Positions 1 through 6,086 of a stretch of DNA of 49,272 nucleotides are shown here, piece after piece (positions within the stretch are counted from its first letter, which is position 1; each line of letters opens with the position of its first letter). Below the pieces are notes generated by a model. The model ran no database searches, was not told where the DNA came from, and saw only the letters and a program-made list of their open reading frames with translations. The translations under genes and the position numbers were made by a program. The DNA is from an uncultured Alphaproteobacteria bacterium (GTDB lineage Bacteria; Pseudomonadota; Alphaproteobacteria; RF32; CAG-239), in NCBI GenBank assembly GCA_944392325.1, contig CALXWI010000007.1:1-49272 (forward strand), written 5' to 3'.

Positions 1-1317
1 CCCAAATGGTCGATAAAATGCCCGTATGACACCAGCTTTGTGAAATGTATCGACTGCCCACCGAGCTTTAGCGAAGAGTGCAAAGGCACGGGAGAAGTTG
101 GCGAGGGGCAAAGCTGTGAGGGTAAATATCAGTCTTGCACCTGTGATAGCTCTTACCAATACACCTGCACCGGCACCGGAGAAAGCGGCACCGGCGCCCC
201 CTGCGGCGGCAAGTATACCTCCTGTACCTGCGCCAGCGGCTATGAGTGGAAAAATGGAAGTTGTCAACAAAAAGCACCGGATTATTCCGGCTGTACAGTA
301 GGAGCCTTATTCTATTCGGATGGTACCTGTTCTAGTAATTTAGATATTTCTAAAACCTTGCTCGGTGTGGTTATTTATGAAAAAAATGGCACTGACAACG
401 GATGGATTATGACTATTGAACCAGTAGCAACATCAACCGAGTGGGGCGGAAATGGAGTCGATATTCCAAATCTTACTAATTATACTTCAACACCCACTGA
501 TATTCAAGACAGCTGTACTAATACCGATATTATAATTGCTTATGGAGATAGTAATAAATATCCTGCAGCTTGGACAGCTAAAAACTACAAACCTAAAGGC
601 ACTCCAGAAGGTGTATCATGGTGTTTACCTTCGGGTGGTTTGTTAAATCATTTAAATGATTCAGCCAATTTTTCTCGAGTCAACGAAGGTATTTCTGCGG
701 CTGGAGGAGCTAAATTAGGATATGAATTAAAAAATTCTTATAATACATATTCAGAATATATCTGGTCTTCATCTGAAATTTCTAATCTTTATGCTTGGTT
801 ATTCCTAGCCTATTCTGATAGCAGAACACTTTTGGTTTCTTCATATAATAAGGGATCAAGTGAAAATATTCGACCTGTTTTACCTTTTGGAGATGGTATT
901 TCTTTTTCCCCAACAGATGAAAGTGAAGGAGCTTTGAGCGGTCCTGATGGCAACATATATAGATGTAAAGGACAGGCGGTTGGAGTCAAAACGAGTGGAA
1001 TGAACTTTTATGTGGGAATGAAAGATTTAGGATATATGGATTGGAATCAAGCAAATCAAACCTGTTTAAACTACACTTTTTGTGATAATATTAAAGGGAG
1101 CTTGCCGACCAAAGACCAATTACAAACCATTTATTTTAATATATCTCAAGTTAGTTCAATACTTGCTGCCCATAATGGATCGGAACTTATTACAACTTAT
1201 CCATATTGGTCATCTACACCAAGTGATAACAATAATTACTATGCTGTTTACCTTAAAGATGGTAACACCGGCAACGGTAGTTTTGTATATGTTCGCCCGG
1301 TCCTCACCTCGTGGTAA
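1..1317 (+). CDS. Secreted Cys-rich repeat protein with two DUF1566/Lcl_C-like domains, 5'-truncated
   Basis: The reading frame is open from base 1, so the GTG at 40 is probably internal and the N-terminus lies outside the window. The visible part begins with two copies of a cysteine repeat of about 29 residues (pattern C-x-G-T-G-E-x-G-x-G-x2-C-x-G-K-Y-x-S-C-T-C-x-S-x-Y). Two lectin-like modules follow. The first (roughly residues 85-285 from the GTG) has WCLPSGG, IWSSSE and IRPVLPF; the second (about 305-425) has LPTKDQL, YWSST and a terminal VRPVL. These are hallmarks of the DUF1566/Lcl_C branch of the formylglycine-enzyme/C-type-lectin fold. It is probably an exported surface protein that binds something; the ligand is unknown. 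The repeat DNA is GC-rich while the lectin modules are AT-rich, a mosaic look. The next gene is a shorter paralogue 19 bases downstream. Confidence 0.75.
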   Translation, partial: PKWSIKCPYDTSFVKCIDCPPSFSEECKGTGEVGEGQSCEGKYQSCTCDSSYQYTCTGTGESGTGAPCGGKYTSCTCASGYEWKNGSCQQKAPDYSGCTVGALFYSDGTCSSNLDISKTLLGVVIYEKNGTDNGWIMTIEPVATSTEWGGNGVDIPNLTNYTSTPTDIQDSCTNTDIIIAYGDSNKYPAAWTAKNYKPKGTPEGVSWCLPSGGLLNHLNDSANFSRVNEGISAAGGAKLGYELKNSYNTYSEYIWSSSEISNLYAWLFLAYSDSRTLLVSSYNKGSSENIRPVLPFGDGISFSPTDESEGALSGPDGNIYRCKGQAVGVKTSGMNFYVGMKDLGYMDWNQANQTCLNYTFCDNIKGSLPTKDQLQTIYFNISQVSSILAAHNGSELITTYPYWSSTPSDNNNYYAVYLKDGNTGNGSFVYVRPVLTSW

Positions 1318-1336
1318 AATTTAAGGAGATAAAAAG

Positions 1337-2083
1337 ATGAGAAGATATTTATATTTGAGTACGGCGGTTGCCGGAGTGATGATGACGGTTGGGGCAAGGG
1401 CGAGCTATGCTCAATGCGTCACCACACAAAATTGCACGGAATTAGGCTATACGGAAACCTCTTGCCCAGACGGCACCGGCATCAAATGCCCCTTTGGCGA
1501 CACCTTCGCCTGCACCGGCGGCAGCTCTGAAATCACCCCCGAACAATGCACCCAACTCGGCTTCACTCACACCTGCATCGGCACTAATGAAACCGGCGGC
1601 GGCGAACTTTGCAATAATAAATATGCTTTCTGCACCTGCGCAGATGGCTATGAGTGGAAAGATGGCAGCTGCCAGAAAAAAGAGGTCATTAATGGACCAG
1701 ATGGTGAAGTCTATAAATGCAATGGTACGGTGGTTGGTGTACGTGCTACCGGTATGAACTTCTATATTGCCATAAAAGATTTAGGTAGAATGAACTGGAC
1801 TAATGCTAATAGTCAATGCCAAAACTACTCGTTCTGCGGCAATGTCAAAGGAACCTTGCCAACATTAGATCAATTAAAAACTTTGTATAATAATAAATCA
1901 CAAGTCAATTCGTTACTTTCGACAAATGGTGGGACAAAAATGAGAGAAGGAAGCTATTGGTCGTCTACCTACGACAGCGACGACGACTACTACTACATCG
2001 TGGATATGTCCGATGGTGATGTGGGCGGCTACTACGGCAGCCCCAACGGCAACTATGTTCGCCCGGTCCTCGCTTCTTACTAA
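1337..2083 (+). CDS. Secreted Cys-rich protein with C-terminal DUF1566/Lcl_C-like domain; candidate DGR target
   Basis: 248 residues. The ATG follows AAGGAG with good spacing. Residues 1-26 are a signal peptide (two Arg, hydrophobic core, A-x-A before Gln). Cysteine-rich repeats follow (about 26-115), the last matching the upstream paralogue (C-T-C-A-D-G-Y-E-W). From about 117 there is one lectin-like module: GPDG, GMNFY, KDLG, LPTLDQL, YWSST and terminal VRPVL. Residues 212-221 read YDSDDDYYYI, and in this stretch and the following Gly/Tyr/Ser/Asn stretch nearly every codon ends in C (TAC, GAC, AGC, GGC, AAC), although Tyr elsewhere in the lectin part is mostly TAT. That is the pattern left by adenine-specific mutagenesis of AAC template codons in diversity-generating retroelements. 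Fold and export are read from sequence; the DGR link is inferred. Confidence 0.8.
   Translation: MRRYLYLSTAVAGVMMTVGARASYAQCVTTQNCTELGYTETSCPDGTGIKCPFGDTFACTGGSSEITPEQCTQLGFTHTCIGTNETGGGELCNNKYAFCTCADGYEWKDGSCQKKEVINGPDGEVYKCNGTVVGVRATGMNFYIAIKDLGRMNWTNANSQCQNYSFCGNVKGTLPTLDQLKTLYNNKSQVNSLLSTNGGTKMREGSYWSSTYDSDDDYYYIVDMSDGDVGGYYGSPNGNYVRPVLASY
1955..2083 (+). other. Putative DGR variable-repeat-like 3' end
   Basis: This segment encodes the last 42 residues of the lectin-like gene, from Y-W-S-S-T to the stop. Codons 1970-1999 are TAC GAC AGC GAC GAC GAC, then three TAC and ATC. GGC, TAC, AGC, CCC and AAC codons continue to 2053. All can be derived from AAC by changing only the adenines. The segment ends in an 18-base GC-rich stretch (2054-2071) identical to 1288-1305 in the upstream paralogue, resembling the conserved 3' end (IMH) of DGR variable repeats. 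No template repeat or reverse transcriptase was found in the window, so any DGR would act from elsewhere. Confidence 0.45.
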
Positions 2084-2091
2084 CTCTCAAC

Positions 2092-2124
2092 GGGCAGGGC
2101 GCGAACGCAGTTCGTCCTCTGCCC
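2092..2124. repeat. GC-rich hairpin just after the candidate variable region
   Basis: GGGCAG (2092-2097) pairs with CTGCCC (2119-2124), and an inner CGAAC (2102-2106) pairs with GTTCG (2110-2114) around a 3-base loop. It begins 8 bases after the stop codon at 2081-2083 and has no following T-run, so it is not a standard intrinsic terminator. DGR variable repeats are often followed by a short DNA hairpin or cruciform that promotes retrohoming, and the position fits that role. Confidence 0.5.
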
Positions 2125-2149
2125 CAATCTATATACCGCTAACTGATGG

Positions 2150-2230
2150 CTCCACGAGCATCGTGGTCGCGCTTTCTGTGGCACCGAGCAAGCTACCGGT
2201 GACTGATGGGGTCAAGCTGCCCCAGCTTGA
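2150..2230. repeat. Cluster of three short inverted repeats
   Basis: Three small hairpins follow one another: CCACGA/TCGTGG with loop GCA (near 2152-2166), CACCG/CGGTG (near 2182-2202) and TCAAGCTG/CAGCTTGA with loop CCC (2212-2219 and 2223-2230). The octamer ACTGATGG occurs twice in the cluster. No ORF with recognisable product is present. An A-run, not a T-run, follows on the plus strand, so terminator function is doubtful. It could be a decayed intergenic repeat. Confidence 0.4.
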
Positions 2231-2324
2231 AAAAAAGTTGTTGACAAAATGATTTTTTGTGTTAAAGGACAATCACAAATCTATTTTTTTGCTATTTTAT
2301 TATGTTAATGATTAAAAAAGTCCC

Positions 2325-2560
2325 AGTTGTTACGCAGGGCTTAAGGTTAGTCTCTCGGGTTTATAAGTGTTATCTGTTATGTACATAAGCCATATCTCAG
2401 AGGTAGCACTTCCGTCAGAATAATCTTAATAAAAATTGATACTCTGTCTGCACTTCAATAATAATGTTTTTCCATAATTATAAATATATATATCTTTTGA
2501 CAGAGTATTAATTTTATAGCGGGTTTTGTTTCTTGTGATAAGAAGCACCCGCTTTTTTTG
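2325..2560 (+). ncRNA. Candidate structured RNA ending in a terminator
   Basis: This gene-free stretch holds nested self-complementary segments. AAGTGTTA (2365-2372) pairs with TAGCACTT (2404-2411); TCTG (2373-2376) with CAGA (2398-2401); and TTATGTACATAA (2377-2388) is a perfect palindrome. A 13-base helix joins 2436-2448 to 2499-2511 with one G-U pair. A strong terminator hairpin closes the region (2518-2559). It matches no RNA family I could recognise (no 6S, SRP, RNase P or tmRNA signature). It may be a small RNA, or a leader of the downstream gene at 2628. Strand is inferred from the terminator. Confidence 0.35.
2518..2559 (+). terminator. Intrinsic terminator
   Basis: AGCGGGT (2518-2524) pairs with ACCCGCT (2547-2553), extended by an inner GTTTCTT/AAGAAGC helix, followed by a run of T from 2553. 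It ends the structured intergenic region before the gene at 2628. Confidence 0.8.
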
Positions 2561-2588
2561 TTGCAATTTTTGACAAAACATATATAAT
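2561..2588 (+). promoter_or_regulatory. Probable sigma-70-type promoter for the 249-residue orphan
   Basis: TTGCAA (2561-2566) and a perfect TATAAT (2583-2588) are separated by 16 bases. They lie right after the terminator and about 40 bases before the ATG at 2628. An alternative -35, TTGACA at 2570, is too close to the -10. Confidence 0.5.
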
Positions 2589-2627
2589 CACATCATCAAG
2601 TTATTATTAATTCTAAATTTTATAATT

Positions 2628-3377
2628 ATGAAAATCATTAATTTATCAGAACAAGAAGTGGCAAGACACTTCCGCGGTAGTAAATCTTGGTTGCTTATTG
2701 GTAACCCAATATTCAAAAAGCTCAAATGCAAAAAAGACTACCAGCCCAATCCGAATCTTGATGAAAAAATATTTGCCAAAGGTACGGAGTATGCCTGCTG
2801 GATTTGTGATATTAAGAATCTGAGCACCGGCGAGTTTTTGCATTATATTGCTCAGCCGGAAGTTGCTCCTTTAGCCAAAGGTGCTTTGAAAGGGGTTGTC
2901 GTTCCGACTGATATTTTCGGTAAACAGTCCTATAAGCAAGAAAAGGTATTGGTTGATATTCCGGATTTGGGTAAATATCGTTTGATTTTGGGCTATGATG
3001 GGTATTTTCGCCTTATTCCTGAATGGCACCTATGGCGCCAAGATGTTGAAACCTTCATTAAAAACAAGGATAAAGCTAACCATCTTGATGTACAAGATTA
3101 TAAGATTTATCCAAGAATTGTCGGGCACACCATGCGTAAAGCCTTTGTCGCTTACGAAATCAATCGTAGAATATCTGACAAATTGGTGCTGTGCAGCTAT
3201 TTTAATACCATTACCGGAGAGGAAGAAAAAAACAACTTTGATATTCTGATATCTCTGGTTGGCAAGCCTAAGCTTTCAGTCATCCATGGGGTTACCGCCA
3301 AGTTTGATTATACGGATAAGCGTATAATCATGGGTTTTGTGGGCGATAAACGCCGAGGTGTAACTTTTGTTTGGTAA
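2628..3377 (+). CDS. Hypothetical protein of 249 residues, unknown family
   Basis: I do not recognise this protein. It has no signal peptide and no membrane segment and looks like a soluble, mixed alpha/beta, basic protein with many aromatic residues. It carries a Cys pair near residues 54-57 (AC-W-IC) and scattered Lys. The ATG has no clear Shine-Dalgarno sequence: the 30 bases before it are almost pure A/T, so initiation may depend on an unstructured AT-rich leader. The orphan at 34226 has a similar SD-less start. It stands alone between its own promoter and a bidirectional terminator shared with the convergent lipoprotein gene. The even coding bias and length argue for a real gene. Confidence 0.7.
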   Translation: MKIINLSEQEVARHFRGSKSWLLIGNPIFKKLKCKKDYQPNPNLDEKIFAKGTEYACWICDIKNLSTGEFLHYIAQPEVAPLAKGALKGVVVPTDIFGKQSYKQEKVLVDIPDLGKYRLILGYDGYFRLIPEWHLWRQDVETFIKNKDKANHLDVQDYKIYPRIVGHTMRKAFVAYEINRRISDKLVLCSYFNTITGEEEKNNFDILISLVGKPKLSVIHGVTAKFDYTDKRIIMGFVGDKRRGVTFVW

Positions 3378-3393
3378 GTATATAATGCTTAGA

Positions 3394-3427
3394 AATAAAC
3401 CTCCGTTGCTTCGGAGGTTTATTTTTT
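3394..3427. terminator. Bidirectional intrinsic terminator
   Basis: ATAAACCTCCG pairs with CGGAGGTTTAT around TTGCTT, followed on the plus strand by eight T. On the minus strand TTTATTTC follows the same stem. It separates two convergent genes. Confidence 0.85.
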
Positions 3428-3892
3428 TTACCATTCGCGCATAAAAGGCGTATTTTGTCGGATTCTTTGCGGCTTATACATAAAGATGTTGGTTGTCGAT
3501 GGAATGTTATATTTCCGATTCCAATATCCGCGCTTTTCCATACAAATCCGATAATCATTAGGGTCAATGGCCCCATCATCTCGCAGCGAGTTGACCACAA
3601 TTGGCTGAGCTCCGGGGTAGGGGACGTATGACGCCCAAATACCTTTATCGCTATGCCAATCAGCCCGAATATCAAGCTTTACTTCTTCAGAATAAAACCA
3701 AGATTTGAAGTCAGGTATAAGTGTAAAGTATTCAGCCTTGCGCAAACACTCAGAATGATCTCGAGCAAATTTTTCTACTCCAGTACGTTCCCTTTCCCAA
3801 TGAAAAATCACCTGTCCGCGTCCGGTAATCATCCACGCACAAGATGATAACATCAAAGCTAAAACCGAGATTGCGATACAATTCTTTAGCAT
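3428..3892 (-). CDS. Small lipoprotein of 154 residues, unknown function
   Basis: The start is at 3892, preceded by AAGG at about 8 bases. A longer frame running to 4141 is an artefact because that extension overlaps the real upstream gene. The N-terminus M-L-K-N-C then a hydrophobic stretch ends in a lipobox, L-S-S-C, so the mature protein is probably a lipid-anchored envelope protein. The rest is rich in Trp and Tyr, with conserved-looking R-x-C-M-E-K-R-G-Y-W near the C-terminus, a pattern common in small alphaproteobacterial lipoproteins (seen as C-M-x2-K-G-Y). No enzyme motif is visible. It starts 10 bases after the stop of the FzlA-like gene and is probably cotranscribed with it. Confidence 0.75.
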   Translation of the reverse strand: MLKNCIAISVLALMLSSCAWMITGRGQVIFHWERERTGVEKFARDHSECLRKAEYFTLIPDFKSWFYSEEVKLDIRADWHSDKGIWASYVPYPGAQPIVVNSLRDDGAIDPNDYRICMEKRGYWNRKYNIPSTTNIFMYKPQRIRQNTPFMREW

Positions 3893-3902
3893 GCGAAATA
3901 CC

Positions 3903-4568
3903 TTAAAAATCCAAATTGGCATAATGCTTTGCCGGCAATATCCCTCGAATGTTGTCTTTGAGGATGTCCTTAAAGCTGGGGCGTGATTTGATTTTGGAAT
4001 ACCAAATTTTGGCATTACGATATCCGTCCCAAGCAATATCGCCCAGATAATCAATAATAGAAAGGTGAGCGGCAGCGGTAATGTCAGCAAGGGAGAACTC
4101 TTCGCCGGCCAAATAGTTGCGACGTTCAGCCAGCCAGTCAATATACTCCATATGGAAGGCCAGATTGTTCAGCCCAATATTTAGAGCTTTAGAGTCCGGA
4201 GCTCCTCCATTGGCAAAGCGGCGGACTATTTTTTCAGATACAATGTGGCGGTATACTTCACGATAAAATTTATCGTCAAACCATTCGGTTAAGCGTCTAA
4301 CTTCAGCTCTTTGTTTAGCATCTTTGGGTAGCACGGGGTTTTCGTTAGAAATCTCTTCCAAAAACTCACTGATAGCATAATTACCGGCAATCACATTCCC
4401 GTCAAAGACAAATATGGGCAAACTTCCGGCCGGATTAAGCTTGTATACATCGTCAGACAGATTCCAGGGTTCTTCTTCTTTTAGAACAAAGAGCATCTTT
4501 TTTTCGGCCATAAGCATACGAATCTTGCGCGAAAAAGGTGATACCGGATGATGAATAAGCAGAACCAT
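3903..4568 (-). CDS. fzlA: GST-fold protein, probable FtsZ-binding FzlA
   Basis: 221 residues from the ATG at 4568, chosen because GGGAGG sits 7 bases upstream; the longer frame to 4589 would start inside that site. It has a thioredoxin-like N-terminal GST domain (residues 1-78, S-P-F-S-R-K-I-R at 10-17, with Ser where catalytic GSTs often have Ser, Tyr or Cys) and a helical C-terminal domain (R-A-E-V-R-R-L, L-S-I-I-D-Y-L-G-D). The end H-Y-A-N-L-D-F (215-221) and R-P-S-F at 196-199 match, as I recall, the alphaproteobacterial FzlA family, in which the GST fold binds FtsZ and promotes constriction instead of conjugating glutathione. If this is not FzlA, it is a generic GST. No other division gene adjoins it. 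Confidence 0.65.
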   Translation of the reverse strand: MVLLIHHPVSPFSRKIRMLMAEKKMLFVLKEEEPWNLSDDVYKLNPAGSLPIFVFDGNVIAGNYAISEFLEEISNENPVLPKDAKQRAEVRRLTEWFDDKFYREVYRHIVSEKIVRRFANGGAPDSKALNIGLNNLAFHMEYIDWLAERRNYLAGEEFSLADITAAAHLSIIDYLGDIAWDGYRNAKIWYSKIKSRPSFKDILKDNIRGILPAKHYANLDF

Positions 4569-4647
4569 AGATAAACCTCCCAACAACAAAACAGCCTAAG
4601 TTTAACAACTAGATTAATTAAGGTCAAGTTTTCGACGCATATTTTTT

Positions 4648-5496
4648 TTAGTTGTTGATGAAATCAGGCGCCACGCGACCGGCATTTTGTTTTTCTACCT
4701 CAGCGATATATTTAGCAACCTCTTGTTCTACGAGTTTTTGGGTTTTAGGTTGAGCCAAATATACGGTCAAACCGTTGTAGACCTGTTTGCGATAAGGAGA
4801 CATTTTGGAAATGGCAATAAACAGGGGCATATTCCATATAGCCTCTTTAGAAAAGCTCACCTTATTGCGAATCCCTAATTGCGCTTGTACGACTTTGGCA
4901 TAATAGTTTGATGTAAAGATATAGTCGATTTCGCGGCGGAATAATTTTTGATATAGAGTATAGTCGTCATCGACGCGTTGAAGGTTAAAGTTTTTCATTT
5001 CATTGGTAACAAAGTCACTTAAGTATTCTTTGGTTGAGATAGCGCCTTTAAGTTTTTTAAGGTCGTCGGTGTTTTTTACGGATGATATTTGGTCTGGCAG
5101 CATAACGAGCATAATCGGGTTGTTAAGCAGTGCCGGATAAACAATTTCCAATCCTTGATACATTTCAGTATCGTGATATACACCGGCGAGAATATCAATT
5201 TTTCCACCCCGCACCATTCGTACTAATTCCGGATAAGAGTAATTTGTAGTATAGTCGACCATAAAGTTGGCATATTTTGCATAATTAGCGATTACGGGCT
5301 GAAATATATTAAAATAAGAAGCCGGCACGGAAGGATTTTTGAACACCCCAAAAGGAGGATAATTCAAAAAACCGGTAGCCCTGAGCTGTTTTACTTCACG
5401 ATTCGTCGAGGTATTGAACTCGACTTGAGCCCAAGCCGCGGAGCTCAAAGCCAAGCTTAACAAGCCAAAGGATATAATTTTATATAATTTTAGCAT
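4648..5496 (-). CDS. Periplasmic solute-binding protein, family 3-like
   Basis: 282 residues. The ATG at 5496 is preceded by GGAGTAGGC. Residues 1-23 form a signal peptide ending A-W-A. The mature part has the two-lobed SBP family 3 layout: G-F-L-N-Y-P-P-F-G near the start, a G-G-K-I-D-I-L-A-G-V segment typical of the ligand-binding lobe, and R-E-I-D-Y-I-F-T-S later. Such proteins bind amino acids or similar small polar solutes for an ABC importer. No permease or ATPase gene lies beside it, so the ligand and partner are unknown and a signalling or sensing role is possible. It is transcribed alone on the minus strand. Confidence 0.75.
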   Translation of the reverse strand: MLKLYKIISFGLLSLALSSAAWAQVEFNTSTNREVKQLRATGFLNYPPFGVFKNPSVPASYFNIFQPVIANYAKYANFMVDYTTNYSYPELVRMVRGGKIDILAGVYHDTEMYQGLEIVYPALLNNPIMLVMLPDQISSVKNTDDLKKLKGAISTKEYLSDFVTNEMKNFNLQRVDDDYTLYQKLFRREIDYIFTSNYYAKVVQAQLGIRNKVSFSKEAIWNMPLFIAISKMSPYRKQVYNGLTVYLAQPKTQKLVEQEVAKYIAEVEKQNAGRVAPDFINN

Positions 5497-5581
5497 GCCT
5501 ACTCCAAATTTTTATATAATTTTAACTAAAAACATGCTACCATAAAGACGTTAACAAACTTTTATTTAAATAAGGAAAGAA

Positions 5582-5971
5582 ATGGACTCATCTCAAAAAT
5601 ATGCAGCCGCGGAAATTTCCGGCATGAGTGAGAGCGAGCTTGAAAGCCGCGCTTTAATCAGAACCGCGTCAGCGTTAAATATGATAAAGGAAAATTGGGA
5701 AGAGAAGAAGTCTGAACTCCCACAGGCGTTGGAGAAGAACCGCCGCCTATGGACAATTATCGCCACGGCAATGGGTGAACCGGATTGTCCGCAAACCAAA
5801 GAAATCAAAATCAATATTATCAATTTATCTATATTTATTTTCAAACGAATAAATAGTATTTTGGCTGATACCGACCCCAAACCGGAGAGTTTGAATATAT
5901 TAATTGATATTAATATGAATATAGCTAAAGGCTTATCTGGTCACCCAACGGAAGAAGCCCCCGCTAAATAA
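5582..5971 (+). CDS. flaF: Flagellar biosynthesis regulator FlaF
   Basis: 129 residues. The ATG at 5582 follows AAGGAAAG. The family pattern is clear: S-E-L-E-S-R-A-L-I-R-T-A-S near residue 20, E-K-N-R-R-L-W-T-I-I at about 50-60, then E-I-K-x-N-I-I-N-L-S-I-F-I-F-K-R and L-N-I-L-I-D-I-N. FlaF is a small alphaproteobacterial protein that helps flagellin synthesis and export, acting opposite FlbT in Caulobacter. It precedes a terminator and then the sigma-54 promoter of the hook operon. Usual partners flbT and flagellin are not in this window. Confidence 0.88.
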   Translation: MDSSQKYAAAEISGMSESELESRALIRTASALNMIKENWEEKKSELPQALEKNRRLWTIIATAMGEPDCPQTKEIKINIINLSIFIFKRINSILADTDPKPESLNILIDINMNIAKGLSGHPTEEAPAK

Positions 5972-5990
5972 AAATCTAGATAAAAAGTTA

Positions 5991-6017
5991 AACAGCCCCA
6001 AGCGGGCTGTTTTTTTG
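5991..6017 (+). terminator. Intrinsic terminator after flaF
   Basis: AACAGCCC (5991-5998) pairs with GGGCTGTT (6004-6011), followed by a T-run. It isolates flaF from the sigma-54 promoter just downstream. Confidence 0.9.
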
Positions 6018-6031
6018 TGGGTGAATATATT

Positions 6032-6046
6032 TGGCACGCTTTTTGC
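6032..6046 (+). promoter_or_regulatory. Sigma-54 (-24/-12) promoter of the fliK-flgD-flgE operon
   Basis: TGGCACG (6032-6038), four bases, then TTGC (6043-6046) match the sigma-54 consensus, with exactly ten bases between the invariant GG and GC. Expected transcription start is near 6058, which fixes the fliK start at 6087 and excludes the in-frame TTG at 6054. The likely activator is FlbD, encoded at 18112. Confidence 0.9.
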
Positions 6047-6086
6047 ATTGTAGTTGTGGAGTGAATTTATTTTAGAGGATTCTGCA

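Noticed and set aside
2325..2560. 6S RNA, tmRNA, SRP RNA or RNase P RNA
   Set aside because: None of their conserved motifs could be found; the region is reported only as an unassigned structured RNA candidate.
3893..4141. N-terminal extension of the lipoprotein frame to 4141
   Set aside because: It runs through the FzlA-like gene in another frame, lacks a ribosome-binding site at its start, and hides the clear lipoprotein signal beginning at 3892.
6054..6086. TTG start of fliK at 6054
   Set aside because: The sigma-54 promoter puts the transcript start at about 6058, after this codon.
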